From Serilophus lunatus (taxonomy: Eukaryota > Chordata > Aves > Passeriformes > Eurylaimidae): 64,000 bases of DNA. The notes beneath the pieces were generated by a model. It ran no database searches and was not told the origin of the DNA. It worked only from the letters and a program-made list of their open reading frames with translations. Shown piece by piece: positions 12,430 through 23,616 of this stretch. Both the position numbers and the translations under genes were made by a program. Within the stretch, counting starts at the first letter, position 1; every line of letters starts with the position of its first letter. Location: positions 574,409 through 638,408 of the forward strand of contig VXBA01001791.1 in NCBI GenBank assembly GCA_013399895.1. Reading direction: 5' to 3'.

Positions 12430-15400
12430 CTTCTCAAACGGCAAGGTCACCTCCAAAAAAAGGCAAGATGAAGAGGCTCTTGGGCACCTTTTTACAGCTA
12501 AAGACTTCCTCAGCTCAGAGCAGGCAGCCTTGCTGACCTTCCCACCCCCCACGCTTGGAGGGGAAAAGCCCAGGCGGCTCCTGTGGCTGCAGTGAGCGAT
12601 GCCCAAATCCTTTTCTTCTTCCCCTTTTGAAATTTGAATTTCCCATAAAGGTGAGCCCAGACCTGCAGTGAAAGGTGTCTTCTGCTGCACAGTCATAAGG
12701 AGATGAGAAGAAAAGGGTCTTCTCTCTCTTCTTTAAGGCTCCTCTCTTGCCTTTTCATTTTTCTTGAGCCTTGGAGTGAAATTCCGTAAGGGCTCTGTGA
12801 AAGAGCACTGACACAAGACTAATTTCAGGTGTGAATATGGAGACGTTTTTCATTAGGAAGCATATGGTGTTAAGGTTAAAAAAAAAAAAAGAGATGAAGT
12901 TTGACAGCCAGGAACAAAGCAATGAAATAATAACTACAGGTGGGCAAAGCCTCCAGCAGCGTTTGCAAACAACAAAACCAAGCCAGGGGCGGTTCACATC
13001 CAAGTGTTATTGTTACTTATTAGACTTGGTGGAAAAATTTTCAGAGGAATCAGTTGTTTTTATTTTTTTTTTTTTTGACAGAAACTTGGGTTTTAATCAG
13101 AAGTGAAATTTCCATGGGAAGTGTTCACCTTCTGTGGTAAATTTGGGCGTGTGCTAGGAGACAAAGAAATAAAGAAGTGAAAAAAAAAAGAAAGCAGCTG
13201 AGGAATTTATTTGCTGAGTGATGGATGAAGCTCCCCTCCAGTGCTACCGCAGGTCAAATACAGACTGGAAAGGCAACTGATAGGTAACCAGGTGGTCAGT
13301 CACCTTCACCTCAGTGGGTGCAGGTGCTTGGCTCCATCCTTGGTATCAAACACAGGTCTGATCTCCCCATTAAAGCAACCTCATAAATACACAGTAGCTT
13401 CCCCATCTATAAGAATGTTTTCTTGCTTCTTTCCTTTGGGACTTGGTGGAGGTTTTCTCCCTCCTCAGCTACTGCTTTATCCTTATCTCTTAGAAGCTTT
13501 GCCTAATGGCTGGAGGTCTGGATTTGGAAGCCTGAGAGGCAGTTGCTCTCTAAAACATCTTTTATTTCTCCTTCTGCCAAGTAAAAACGGGGTTAAAGAC
13601 ATCAATATTCTTAGTGAAATACTAGGGGAGATGCTGATTAAAAGCATGGAGGATGGGGGTGGATCATTGCTGCCAAAGCATTGCGTCCAGCCTCTCATCT
13701 CTCTTTGGGGCTTTGGGAGAAAGTTGAGCTTGGGAGCCAAATGTCATTGCTGAGGCTCTGCTTTCTTCTTGTCTCTTTGAATGCTGGGTCCCGAGCGGCA
13801 CCGCAATTTATGGTGAATATTTTATACCTCTAAATGATGTTTTGTGGGATTCCGCTCGTCTCGCCTGCTGTGCCTCCGTCAGTCTTGGAGGATGGCTGCT
13901 TTTGTTGTGTGTGTCAAACTTGACGAGGCGCCGTTTTTCCAAATGGATAATTCTGTTCCTCCGCCATCGAGGAAATTGTTTCCTCCCTGGAAAGGCTCCT
14001 CTGTTGCTTAAACGAGGCTTTGTGGCTGCCAGGGAGAAAATATGTCAAAAGGCTGCAGATGACCTTGAGATAAGTCGTGAATGGGTGTGTTAAGGTGATG
14101 GCCTCCTTATATTTTTTCCTGGTCCCATTTTGCAGCTTGTTTTGACTGGGGAGAGCTTCAGTGCAGGGGGAAGAAGGAAGATTACTGGACTCCCAAGGTT
14201 ATGGCCCTCCACACATATCACTTCCTATCAGCAGGCAGGGCAGGGTGGAGAACAAGCTGGTGCAGAGGGGGCAGGTTTCTCTACTAAAGAGAAAAAAGAG
14301 CACTTACAAAAGAAAAATTAGAAAGCGGCACATATTTAAATGAGAAGATAAATGTCATGAGAAATAAGGCACTAAAGAACCCAAGTCAGGAGATCAGATT
14401 GGGAATATGCTGCTTATTTTCCAGTTCCAGCCCTTACCTTCTGCTTTGAGCTGGATAGAACAGGCATGGTGCTGTGTGTGACAGCCCAGCTATAGCAGAG
14501 CTGGTCCTACCATGTACCTCTGCAATGCAGGAGCAGGATGGAGCCCAGCCAGCCTTGCTCACTGCCTTGGAAGCTGGAGCATCACACTCCATAGTTGGCT
14601 GCATCCCGATGCCCTTAGCTCCCACCACGTCTGCACAGGGCTTTGACTTCAGGGACCTGCGGGATGAAAGGTGCCACAGAATCACCAGTTTTATTAACAC
14701 GTGGAAGGTTGCCAGTCATAATTAAAGCCGTGAGAAGCTTGGCGGTCTCACTTCACAGAGCCTGGTACAAATATTTCTGTTGGGTTTGATCCATGCTGCT
14801 TTGGAGCCTCTTGGTTTCACCTTGTGCTGCCGAGCTGCGTGAGGTCTCCGTGAAGAACTTGGTGAGCCCTTGCTGAGGTACAGCAAGGCAAGACTTACGT
14901 GATGTGAACGCTGACGAGCTGGCCAAGTTTCCTCTCAGTGGGCCACGGTTTGCTTGCAAAGTTGGGATAAATTGGATGGGAGTGAAATAACTTGGAGAAG
15001 TCAGTCAAGTAACGCCTTGTGTGGGATTTCACCAGCATATTTCCCGCATAGTTCTCTGTCTCGGAGAGGAGGAGTGTGGGGAAGGAGGTGGGGAAGGAGC
15101 AGACTAAGAAGAGGAGGCAACCTTTCGTAACTGCGTAGAGATCTCTCCTCCTTCCTCACTCTTGCACAAGCCATCTGCTGCAGCTCAGCAGGCTTTAGGC
15201 CAGTCAAACTGTTTCCCCCCTCCTGCCTCGTAAATCGTTGCTTGCAAATTCAAGCAGGTGTCAAAGTTATAAACACACCGTTTTAGAGAACCTCTTTGCA
15301 AATATGGTTTCTCTAGGGACTCAGGATTATCCTCATAGCACCTGCTTTTAGCTGCCTAATAGTCCAGTTATGGTAGGTGCCCAAGTGCCTCCAAAGTCAG

Positions 15401-16017
15401 TAGAGGGACATGGTCTTTGCATCTCTGTTGATTGTAGAGGAAATCTGGAGGATTTACTTTTAGAAGGTAAAAACTGGCTGAGGTGACGCTTGGTGGGGTT
15501 TTAGGAGGAAAACATCCTACTCACATGAAATCTGAATGGAGGGACCACCTTAGAGCTTTCTTGGGGCTTTTACCCTTAGATTTTGAAGGTCACTTGAATC
15601 AGCCCCTGAAGGAATTGCCCCATCCTTGGCAAACTCCAGGGAATTGAGATGATGACTTAACCTCCGTACAACAAAAGCGTTTGGTACAGGATATAGTAAC
15701 TATGATATCATTCTTGTGAAAACAGATGACTCATCCCCAACAGGATGACAGCCTCCCCAAAATTCTTAAAAACCCTCTCTCTCATTGAGCCCAGGCTGTT
15801 GGATCCAGCCTACAGACACAATCCTGCTGCTCTTCCCCTCTGTTCTACAAGTTAAACATATCCCAGAGCGCCACAACCACGGTTTGAGGGTGGGTTTCTC
15901 GAAAGCACCACCTTTTTCCTCAACAGCAGCTCCCCAGCTGAGTGCAGGATGGGGGGTTAAAAACAGAGCAAGAGATGAAGAGCTCCTTCCATCTGTTGCC
16001 CACCTCTCCTTGCAAAT
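12430..16017. other. unique noncoding DNA with A/T runs
   Basis: Homopolymer runs occur near 12879-12891 (A), 13059-13076 (T) and 13180-13190 (A). The segment 13790-14000 has scattered CpGs in otherwise AT-rich complex sequence and could be a weakly conserved element. No exon is supported. Confidence 0.5.
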
Positions 16018-16363
16018 GAGGCGGGAAGGCAGCGCGGTGGCTGCCTGCATTGCGGCACCGCTCCCGGCGCAGGCAGAGCCAAGGGGGCACGGCTGAGCGT
16101 GTGCCCGTGGGAGGCCTGATGGTGAGAGTGCTCACGCTGGGTATTTTTAACGCCGCTCCACGAACGTGCAGTCGGCACCGGCAGAAAGTGCCAGATTGCC
16201 AGCCCAGCCCAGAGTTTCGGGCTTGCGAGTTGTTGGGGAGGGAGCCAAGGTGTGAATTGAGCGTGCGGCGCTTTTTTCCTAGAGGCTGCACGGAGAGGGT
16301 TGGAGTATCTCTGGATAGAATAGTCCTCCTGCACCTCTCAGAGAATATCCCTGTTTGCCCCAG
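16018..16363 (+). promoter_or_regulatory. CpG cluster ending at a splice donor (possible alternative first exon)
   Basis: From about 16018 to 16290 there are roughly 25 CpGs, the densest in the window. The segment is followed by cag|gtgagt, with exon end at 16363 and donor at 16364. A CpG cluster running into a strong donor is the layout of an unannotated first exon of a coding or long noncoding transcript on the plus strand. No TATA box is seen, as usual for CpG promoters. Orphan CpG islands and chance GTGAGT matches are both common, so this stays tentative. Confidence 0.35.
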
Positions 16364-16369
16364 GTGAGT

Positions 16370-19300
16370 GTTTTGGGTCAGTCATCTCCAAAATATCCCC
16401 TGTTCACAAATACCCTCCTCGTGGCCACACAGTGGGACCTGTGGCTTTGGCCTGTCTCGGGTCCCTGAGGATGTCTATGTGCTGAAGCAGTGCCAGCCAG
16501 CTCCTGGTTGTCCCCCTGAAGGGGACAGCTGACAGCTGGGAGCTGAAGCCAAGCCGGCTGCTTCCTCCACTGCAGCAGAAACAGGTTTTTTTTCTCCTTG
16601 TTCCTGACCTAGAAACAGGGCCAGCCACCTCGAGGTGAAGAGCTCTGCATCCTTTTACCCATCCCTGGAGCCTTTTAATCTTCTGAGCTGAAGATCTTTT
16701 GATCTGAGCAGCTCTGTAGTGCAGCCCAGGCTGGCCAGGCGCTGTTGAATGTTTAAAAACCCTGGGCTACTCTCGCTTCAGGGGAGTGATGCAAGCTTAA
16801 AAACGTGTCTGCGTTTCCTCTCCTGGCCAGGCTGTGCTGCAGGGAAGGAGGAGAAGACCAGGACACCTGCCAAGGCCTTGGGTGGCAGTTAGTGTAATAT
16901 CCAGATTGTTCCTATGTTGTCACTTGGAGTAGTGCCTCAGGCTAGAGCAGCAACCCTGGGGTTTGGGGCTGCTCTGCAGTAATGGGGCAGGAATGAGCAG
17001 GCAATCCACCCCTGCTGATCCTTTGATTTTCTTAGGAAACTCCTGCCTGGCTCTGAAGCTGGCCAGTGTCAACTGAATATTCTCAAGTGTGGGGATAAGG
17101 CCTTGGGAAGACCATCGAGGATCTGCTCTCCTTGAGGAGCTGCTCTCCTCGAGGTGCTGGCATTGCTGCAGCTACCTTGGTTGCACCCTCCAAACTGTGC
17201 TGCTTGGAGCACAGTCTGGAAACCAATGCCCCATCCTTTGATCCTCCACAAAACCCCCTCGATTTCCTGCTTCCAAAGCTTCACATTAGAGTTACCTCTT
17301 CAGCAGCCAGGATTACTTTTTGGAGAGCTGCTTCTGTGTGCACCTGATGGCATTTAAGCTGCTGAGATGTTTGTCTAATGCTTCTCTTTCCTACTGCAAA
17401 TAGACATTTCCTGGAAACTCACTGATTTTTGGGAATACTGCTGTGGCTTGAGGAGGGAGCCATGGCCTAGTAGGGCATGACCTTGGACTCTGAACTTACA
17501 GAGCCTTTGCACAGCATTTGCTGCCTAATGAGGCTTAGGCAGCAGCTTGAGAGCTGCGTGGCAGATCGTTGCAGGAAGATCAGCTATTATTGGAGTTGGT
17601 TCAGATGATTCGAGTGATGATTTGCTTCTCTCTCTAAATACAGTTAGTCACTTCCACCAGCTCAAGGGGGAAAGCAAGGGCCTGAACTATTTGTGGCTTC
17701 ATGCTGAGGAAGCACAAGAGCGAGTCCTCCTGATCTGGACAGCTCCAGATGAACTTTGCCTCGTGACGGCTTTTGTTACTGATGCTCAAACCATGTTGTG
17801 TTATGTGTTGACCTTTTTGGCACCCTTACATTTGGAGCTGTGCCCTGGGTGTCAGGTGAGGTTGTGGAGGCAGAGAATGGGCACTGATGGAGCCAGCTGG
17901 GTCCATCCACAACACGGCACCAGTGGGGAAGGGGGAGAGGGAAACCACTTGCCAGAATCCAGCATGGCGGGGATGTTGTTTTGTTTCTCCACGAGACTGG
18001 AGAAAAACCATATGCAGTTTTATTTCTTCCCTTCCCACTGGCTGGTGGGGATTGGGATGGTCTTGGCTCAGCCCTGCCCTCGGTGTGATGCCAGCTCTGC
18101 ACCCAGGACTGTTTCTCTCCTCAGCAGGAGCTAAGGAGCAGGTTTGTCAGCTGGCAGGCTGCCTCCTTGCCTCACAGAGGTGTGCTGGCTGCAGCTTTGC
18201 TCGTTTGTAGGTGAGCCCTGGCTCGGCTGGAACCAACAGAGTGATGCCTTGCGCCAAGAATGTGAGATTATTCCCAGCCTGGTATCAAACCTCGGGTGCT
18301 TTAAAGGAGTTTTCCCTTCTCTGCACTGCACTTTGCCTTCAAACGCACCTGCCTGGTAGTCGCTGGGAGTGTGAAAGCGCCTTGAGTCAATTGGTGTTTC
18401 TGAAAACCTTAATTAAGTGCTTTTTGCTTCTATTGAGCCCCTGCCCTTAAAAACCAGCCTTGAAATTGCAATACATTACCGACACCTTAAGGTTTCTTTA
18501 CCGTCTTAACTTTCTGCTTACAGGTTATTTCTTGCCAGAGGAATCATTTCTCCCCCTTTTCTTCTCTGACTGCCAATAACTACTCCCCCCCCAGGATCTC
18601 CCTGGGATCTCCCTGGAAGGACTGCCACACATCCCAACCCTGTGAAACATTTCCACCCCTCAGTCCTGGCAGGCTGGCTGGAAAAACAGGGTCAGGAAGG
18701 GTGTTTTGAGGCTGGGGGTTGTGTGCCTAGGTCTGTGGGCTCCTGGGCCTTTGGCGTGGGCAGCATCTTTGGGCTGAGTTTTGCATCACGGTGAGATCTG
18801 GATTCGGGGGAGATTAGTAGGGTTCCTAATTTTCTTCACCCTCCCTTTCCCTGCTGTGGGCATGGACCCCCTCCCAGTGGCATGATACACAATGCTGTCA
18901 CCAGCTCTCCTGCCCTGGCTGCCCTGTTGTCTTCCCTTTCCCTTCCTCTCTCCTGATTATAGCAGTCATTATTTTTTTTTTAAGCTGTAACCACAGTGCA
19001 TTGTGAATTTCCATAAAGGACGTGTTGTGGAAAGGAATTGTATTGTATATCCCGGCTCCGTGCTTCCTTTTAAACTACACCCCTGTCACCAGGCAGCTTT
19101 CTACAGGTTGGTTACAGAGCGAACAGCTGAGAACCTGTGGGAAGACCCAAATGGCACTTAAATTATATTTGCTCTTTGATTTTGAAGACATTTAGTACCA
19201 TTTAATAGAATCAGAATGCAATTTAACTCTGCCAAGTGGGGGAGGCTGCCTCAGGAGAAGTGACACTGCCTTAGCTGGGGAAACAAAAAAATTTAAGTGA

Positions 19301-19795
19301 GCAAAACAGCAGGGTCGCGTTTACTATCCAGATAATTATTATTAAATAAAGAGCAGAATGGGACTGTGTCTATCAGCTTCTTTGAGTGGAATTAACCACT
19401 TCAGGGATGTGTGATGCTCTGGATTAGGAGCACTCAGGGGGACACCCCAGACGTGGCAGCTGAAGAGGCTGTTGAGGTGGTGTGTGGATCGTCAGCCGGA
19501 ATCAACCTGGGAGCTTTTAAGTGGAGGCTGATTTTAGTGCACACTCCTAATGCTCTGCTCCCCTGGCTGGGCTCGCTCCCCTGAGCCTACAGCAGCAGCA
19601 CTTCAGTGCCAATATACTTCTCTCCACCAGGAGCTGGTTATTTAAAAAATAATGTAGGAAAAGGGATGTTTCTCCAAGACATGAGCTATGCTATGCTGAG
19701 CATGTCTAGGAAGCTGCTCTGCAGGGAGGTCTGGCTTTCCTGGCTCACTGTGTCTGCCTCAGAGGGTGGTGAAGACTTTTTATTTGCCTTTAAGC
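16370..19795. other. unique noncoding DNA
   Basis: No genes were recognised. A short imperfect tandem lies at 17121-17160 (ctgctctcc..gag units). At 18594-18616 an 11-bp unit, gatctccctgg, is doubled. Splice-acceptor-like sequence with a cttaac branch motif ends at 18523, and a tag|gtgagc junction lies at 18210/18211. Neither forms a convincing exon. The segment 19140-19380 is AT-rich and enhancer-like without strong motifs. Confidence 0.5.
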
Positions 19796-19935
19796 ACTCT
19801 TTTTTTATTTTTCTTTTTTTCCCCCCTCATTCATTCTTTCTTTTTCTTCCATATTTTTTCATATTTTTTTTATTTGGTTGGTTGTTTTTAACTTGTTGTT
19901 GGAGTTTTTTTGTTTTTATTTAGTTTCTTTGTTTT
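19796..19935 (+). repeat. T-rich low-complexity tract
   Basis: About 140 bp are dominated by T with interspersed C and A, including runs such as ttttttattttt and cttttttttccccc. It is pyrimidine-rich on this strand and has no fixed period. Confidence 0.9.
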
Positions 19936-20485
19936 TTAATCTTAAACTGTCCATTTCAGCCATCAGGGTGGTTTGAGTTTGGCAACACTAAGTTCTCTGC
20001 GGGCTGGTGAGGAGCAGTTGAGCTCAGCCTGACTGCCTGGCAGAGCCCTGCTTAATTTAAGTTTTTTGGGCAGGCCTCCAATGCAGTGAGACAACTGCCG
20101 TGGGCAGACTATTTCCAGCTGTTGTTCCCTGCCTGTTTAAAGGAGATAATAGCACTTCCCAACCTCACCAGGGGTTTGCAGAGGAAAAGTCTATTAAAGA
20201 TTGTGAGGTGCCAAAGATGCTTTGCAGATCAGGGCCATGCAAATAGCTGAGGTACCTGGTTTGTGGTTGGGAAATCAGAAGACTGTCATATTTATTGCCT
20301 GCCAGCTCTGCCTGGCACCTGGAAATCAGATGGAGTTGTTAGAATTTATTTTTTGCCTGAAAACAATTCCTGGGAGATATAAATATAAATAAAACTGGGA
20401 GATAACTTATGCGTGGTGATGACACATTGCATTCCTCAAGCATGTTTTGGCCAAAGTTTCTTGTGCAGCAGGAAAACACTCCCAA
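19936..20485. other. unique noncoding DNA
   Basis: No gene or defined repeat was recognised. An octamer-like atgcaaat occurs near 20237. Confidence 0.5.
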
Positions 20486-20555
20486 GCTGCAGATGTGGAA
20501 ACTGAGGCACTGAGGATCGAGGTGATGGTAATCACCTTCCCCAAAAGGACATGGG
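20486..20555 (-). mobile_element. MIR-like ancient SINE remnant
   Basis: The segment 'agatgtggaaactgaggcac' followed by 'tgaggatcgaggtgatggta' reads on the complementary strand as the MIR 'cctcagtttcc.catctg' core with its flanks. Only about 70 bp is recognisable. Confidence 0.55.
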
Positions 20556-20984
20556 AGTCTTGCTCTTATCATCCCCCAGACCTGACTGCCAAGGAGACCA
20601 GGTCATGGACCATCAGGTCAACAGACCCCAGGATGTGTAAGATGTTGGATGGGTAAGAGTTGTGGGGAGGAAAGATCCTTGCCCCAGAATGGTCAGCAGA
20701 CATCTTCTGGTGTGTTCCAGCCATCCAAAATCTCTAGTTACAGCAGCTCACGTGCAGGCAGAGGCCACTGGCAGCTCTCAAATCTTTGGTTGCTCCAAGA
20801 TGAGTTTCCCCTGGAAAACACTGAGTTCTTGTGATGGATGCAGATCCTCATCCCTCCACTAGTAATGGGTATGAATTTATGTCTGCATCTCTCAAATAGC
20901 TTGATATGTCCAATCCTCCTGGATAAAGACAAGGGATTGAATTATTACCAAAGGACAATATTTCATTTCCTATAAGTGCCTTAA
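20556..20984. other. unique noncoding DNA
   Basis: No recognisable feature was found. Confidence 0.5.
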
Positions 20985-21185
20985 TCTCGTGAGTAAATAT
21001 TACAGCTTTGTGCTATAATCCCTAAGCTGGTATATCTCTTCCCTTCCCAGTTACCTTTTGTGTTGATTTACATTTAATGTGTTGCCATTAAATCTCTTTC
21101 TCTCCCCGAGGCCTATTATAAGTGCAGTATTTATTCTGTTGAGTCTTTTTTAGTCACATTTCTATTGTATTCTAATGTGCTCACA
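20985..21185. promoter_or_regulatory. candidate conserved noncoding element
   Basis: A complex AT-rich 200-bp segment without repeat signature. It contains gagtaaatatta, gatttacatttaatg and attaaatctc, which resemble forkhead and homeodomain cores. The call rests on composition and texture only. Confidence 0.3.
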
Positions 21186-23381
21186 CAAAAGATTGCCGGG
21201 CACATTCCCGAGATATTTGCATCTTTTTCTTCCCTATTTTTGTCTGGGCTGCTGAAAACACGTGCTGGTTTGGCCCTGCACTCAAGGTAGCATTCCTCAT
21301 ATTGATCAGATACCTGTAGGAAAGCATCTCTTCTAATTCCTGGGCTTTCCTGGTCTGCTGGTCTTCTTGTTCCCAGGAGGAGCATCTCACCTGGTAGAAC
21401 TGAGCATCCTGATCCGTGGAAAAAACTGGATCAGCCAGGGAGATCTCCATCTCCTCCTTTCATCCTTGGGCTCAGGGTTTGCACAAACACACCTGATTCA
21501 TTAGGCTGGTACAGGAGAGATTTTTCTGGCATTTGCTGTCCCAATGAGTGGGTGGAGGGAGCAAGGTCTGGAATTTGAGGGGGTTCACTTCTCTTTCCTC
21601 ATGGAAAGGGGAGAATGCATGCATCCTTGAAAGCACCATTCTCAGGGTCACAGAGGAAAGCTAAGTGTTTTATATTGTCTAGTTTATATTGTATAATTGT
21701 CATTCACCTGCTTGATGAAACCCCTTCCCTTTTCCAGCTCTCACCATCTGTCCCCAGTGAGCACCTTCCCATCCCTGCAGCTTGCCTGATTTTTGGGCGC
21801 TGTACCCTGCTTTTGAGCCTTTGGAGGGTTGATGTGAGAGTCTGGGGGTATGTGCTGCCCAGGTTTCTGATTTCCATGTGCAAATCCCTGTATTTTCCTG
21901 TGTCACTGTTCTTTTCTTTGCTGTCCCCTCAGCATAATGGCTTTGCTCCTCTAAAGTGCCTGGATCTCTGCAGATTAAGGATGCTCAGCAGAAGCTATTA
22001 TTATTGTGATGCTTTTATTGCATAGAGAGACCAAGATATTAAAGGACTCTTTCACCTTAAGCTTTTAGAGGTAGAGAAGATTGGCCAGAGCAGATTTGGG
22101 TGCAAACATCCACCCCAAGAAACAACCTGAAGCAACAAAAAGAGCTGAGCTCATCTGCCTGGGTTGGAGGAGAGGCTCATGCTCAGACTACAGATTTCCA
22201 CCAGCAGTCTGAATGTCAGCTCTCCTCTGGAGCATCCTTGCCCACGGGAAGCAGTGATAAACTTCCCTCATTCCCTGCCTTTGCAGAGGTTGTGTTGTAA
22301 AGCAGAAAGTGCCGCTGACTTGAGCTGTAGGTAAAGCCTATCTCACAGGGCTGGATAAAAAACCTGGTTGAGTAATGATCTTAATCAGGTTAAAAGTAGG
22401 CTTAAGCCAGGGTGTCCCCTGTCACATCGCCACCACCATGTCTGCTAGGGACAGGTCTTCTGGCAGAGTCACTGCCAGGGTGCTTTCTGGGCTTACTCCA
22501 TCCATTAACATGGATTAAGCATCCCAGCCTAGCCAGCCTTTCCCTACGAGACTCGCGTCTGGGATTAAGGTTCTGCAAGATGCAAAAGGAAACGAGCACG
22601 TACAAATATCCAGGGGTAGGTACAAAATGGCTGCGTTTGAGCTGTGCCAGTGAGGAGAACAGCAAAGGAAGGAAAAACAAATGTTGGCTGTTGGGGGACA
22701 CGCAGAAAATATGCTTTTATCTCCTTTAAAATCACTCTGCTCTGTTTGGATTTTAAATCTCCCTTCCTCACTGGAGTCATTCTGCTACTCAGCACAAACC
22801 TACCAGGGGAGCTGGGGGAAGAGGGGGAAAAAAAATTAATTGAATCCTTACGTTTGAGTGATGGCTACTCTGAGAGCTTGTCAACCTGATGGTAAATCTT
22901 GGGGGTGTTAATTGCTTTGAAATCCCTTTCCTCTCATCAGCAGTTCCCCACCTTCCAACGCAGTCCCGTCTCGCTTGTTTGCAGCCCACAGTGAGCTGCC
23001 CGTGCACAGCTCTGAGCACCGAGGGAAGGCTTGGGGTGAGAGAGAGAGATGCCTTCTCCTTATTCCCTTTCCAATGGCTCCTGTTTGCTGATAAGGTTAA
23101 TTGATTTCTTTTGCTTTAATTAACGAAATTCAATTTCCACTTAATGAGAAAGATTCTGGTGTGACACGTGTAAATGGCAAAGTGACGAGTGCCAGGTGAG
23201 AGGGAAGGGAGGGAGCAGCTTGTGTGGGCAGCTGGCCAGGGGGAGGTGGGGGTCCCTCACCCTGGGCACCTTCCTCATCTCAACAGAGCCAGATGCATCT
23301 TCTGTGCTACCCAAGTACATCACCAGATGTCCTTCGCAGTTTGGTGTAGCTTTGACCTGTTTGGCAGAGAATTGGCCGTGA
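21186..23381. other. unique noncoding DNA
   Basis: No exon or repeat was recognised. A short segment at 23090-23150 with gttaattgatttc and tttaattaacgaaattcaat carries clustered homeodomain-type cores and may be a small regulatory element. Confidence 0.5.
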
Positions 23382-23616
23382 GATAGAATCATAGAATCCT
23401 GGAATGGTTTGGGCTGGGAGGAATTTTAAGACTCATCTAGTTCCATCCCTCTGCCATGGGCAGGGACACCTTCCACTGTCCCAAGTTGCTCCAACCTGGC
23501 CTTGGACACTTCCCGGGATGGGGTGGCCACAGCTTCTCTGGGCACCCTGTGCCAGGGCCTCATCACCCCTCGTAGGAAAGAATTTTTTCTGTATATCTGA
23601 CTAAAATTTCCCTTGT
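23382..23616 (-). mobile_element. CR1 LINE 3' fragment
   Basis: This is the reverse complement of a CR1 end. It starts with the octamer tail 'atagaatcatagaatcctgg' and passes through 'ctctgccatgggcagggaca' and 'agttgctccaacctggcctt'. It fades after the 'gaaagaattttttctgtata' block, which corresponds to the terminal coding and 3' UTR boundary. It is one of two minus-strand CR1 copies in the window. Confidence 0.95.

Noticed and set aside
17547..18134. Plus-strand open stretch of about 195 codons
   Set aside because: No conserved motif, and an overlapping antisense open stretch shows the region is simply stop-poor.
18490..18620. Acceptor-like sequence ending at 18523 with a following short segment
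   Set aside because: No acceptable donor defines an exon, and the second pyrimidine/C-run acceptor immediately after suggests chance.
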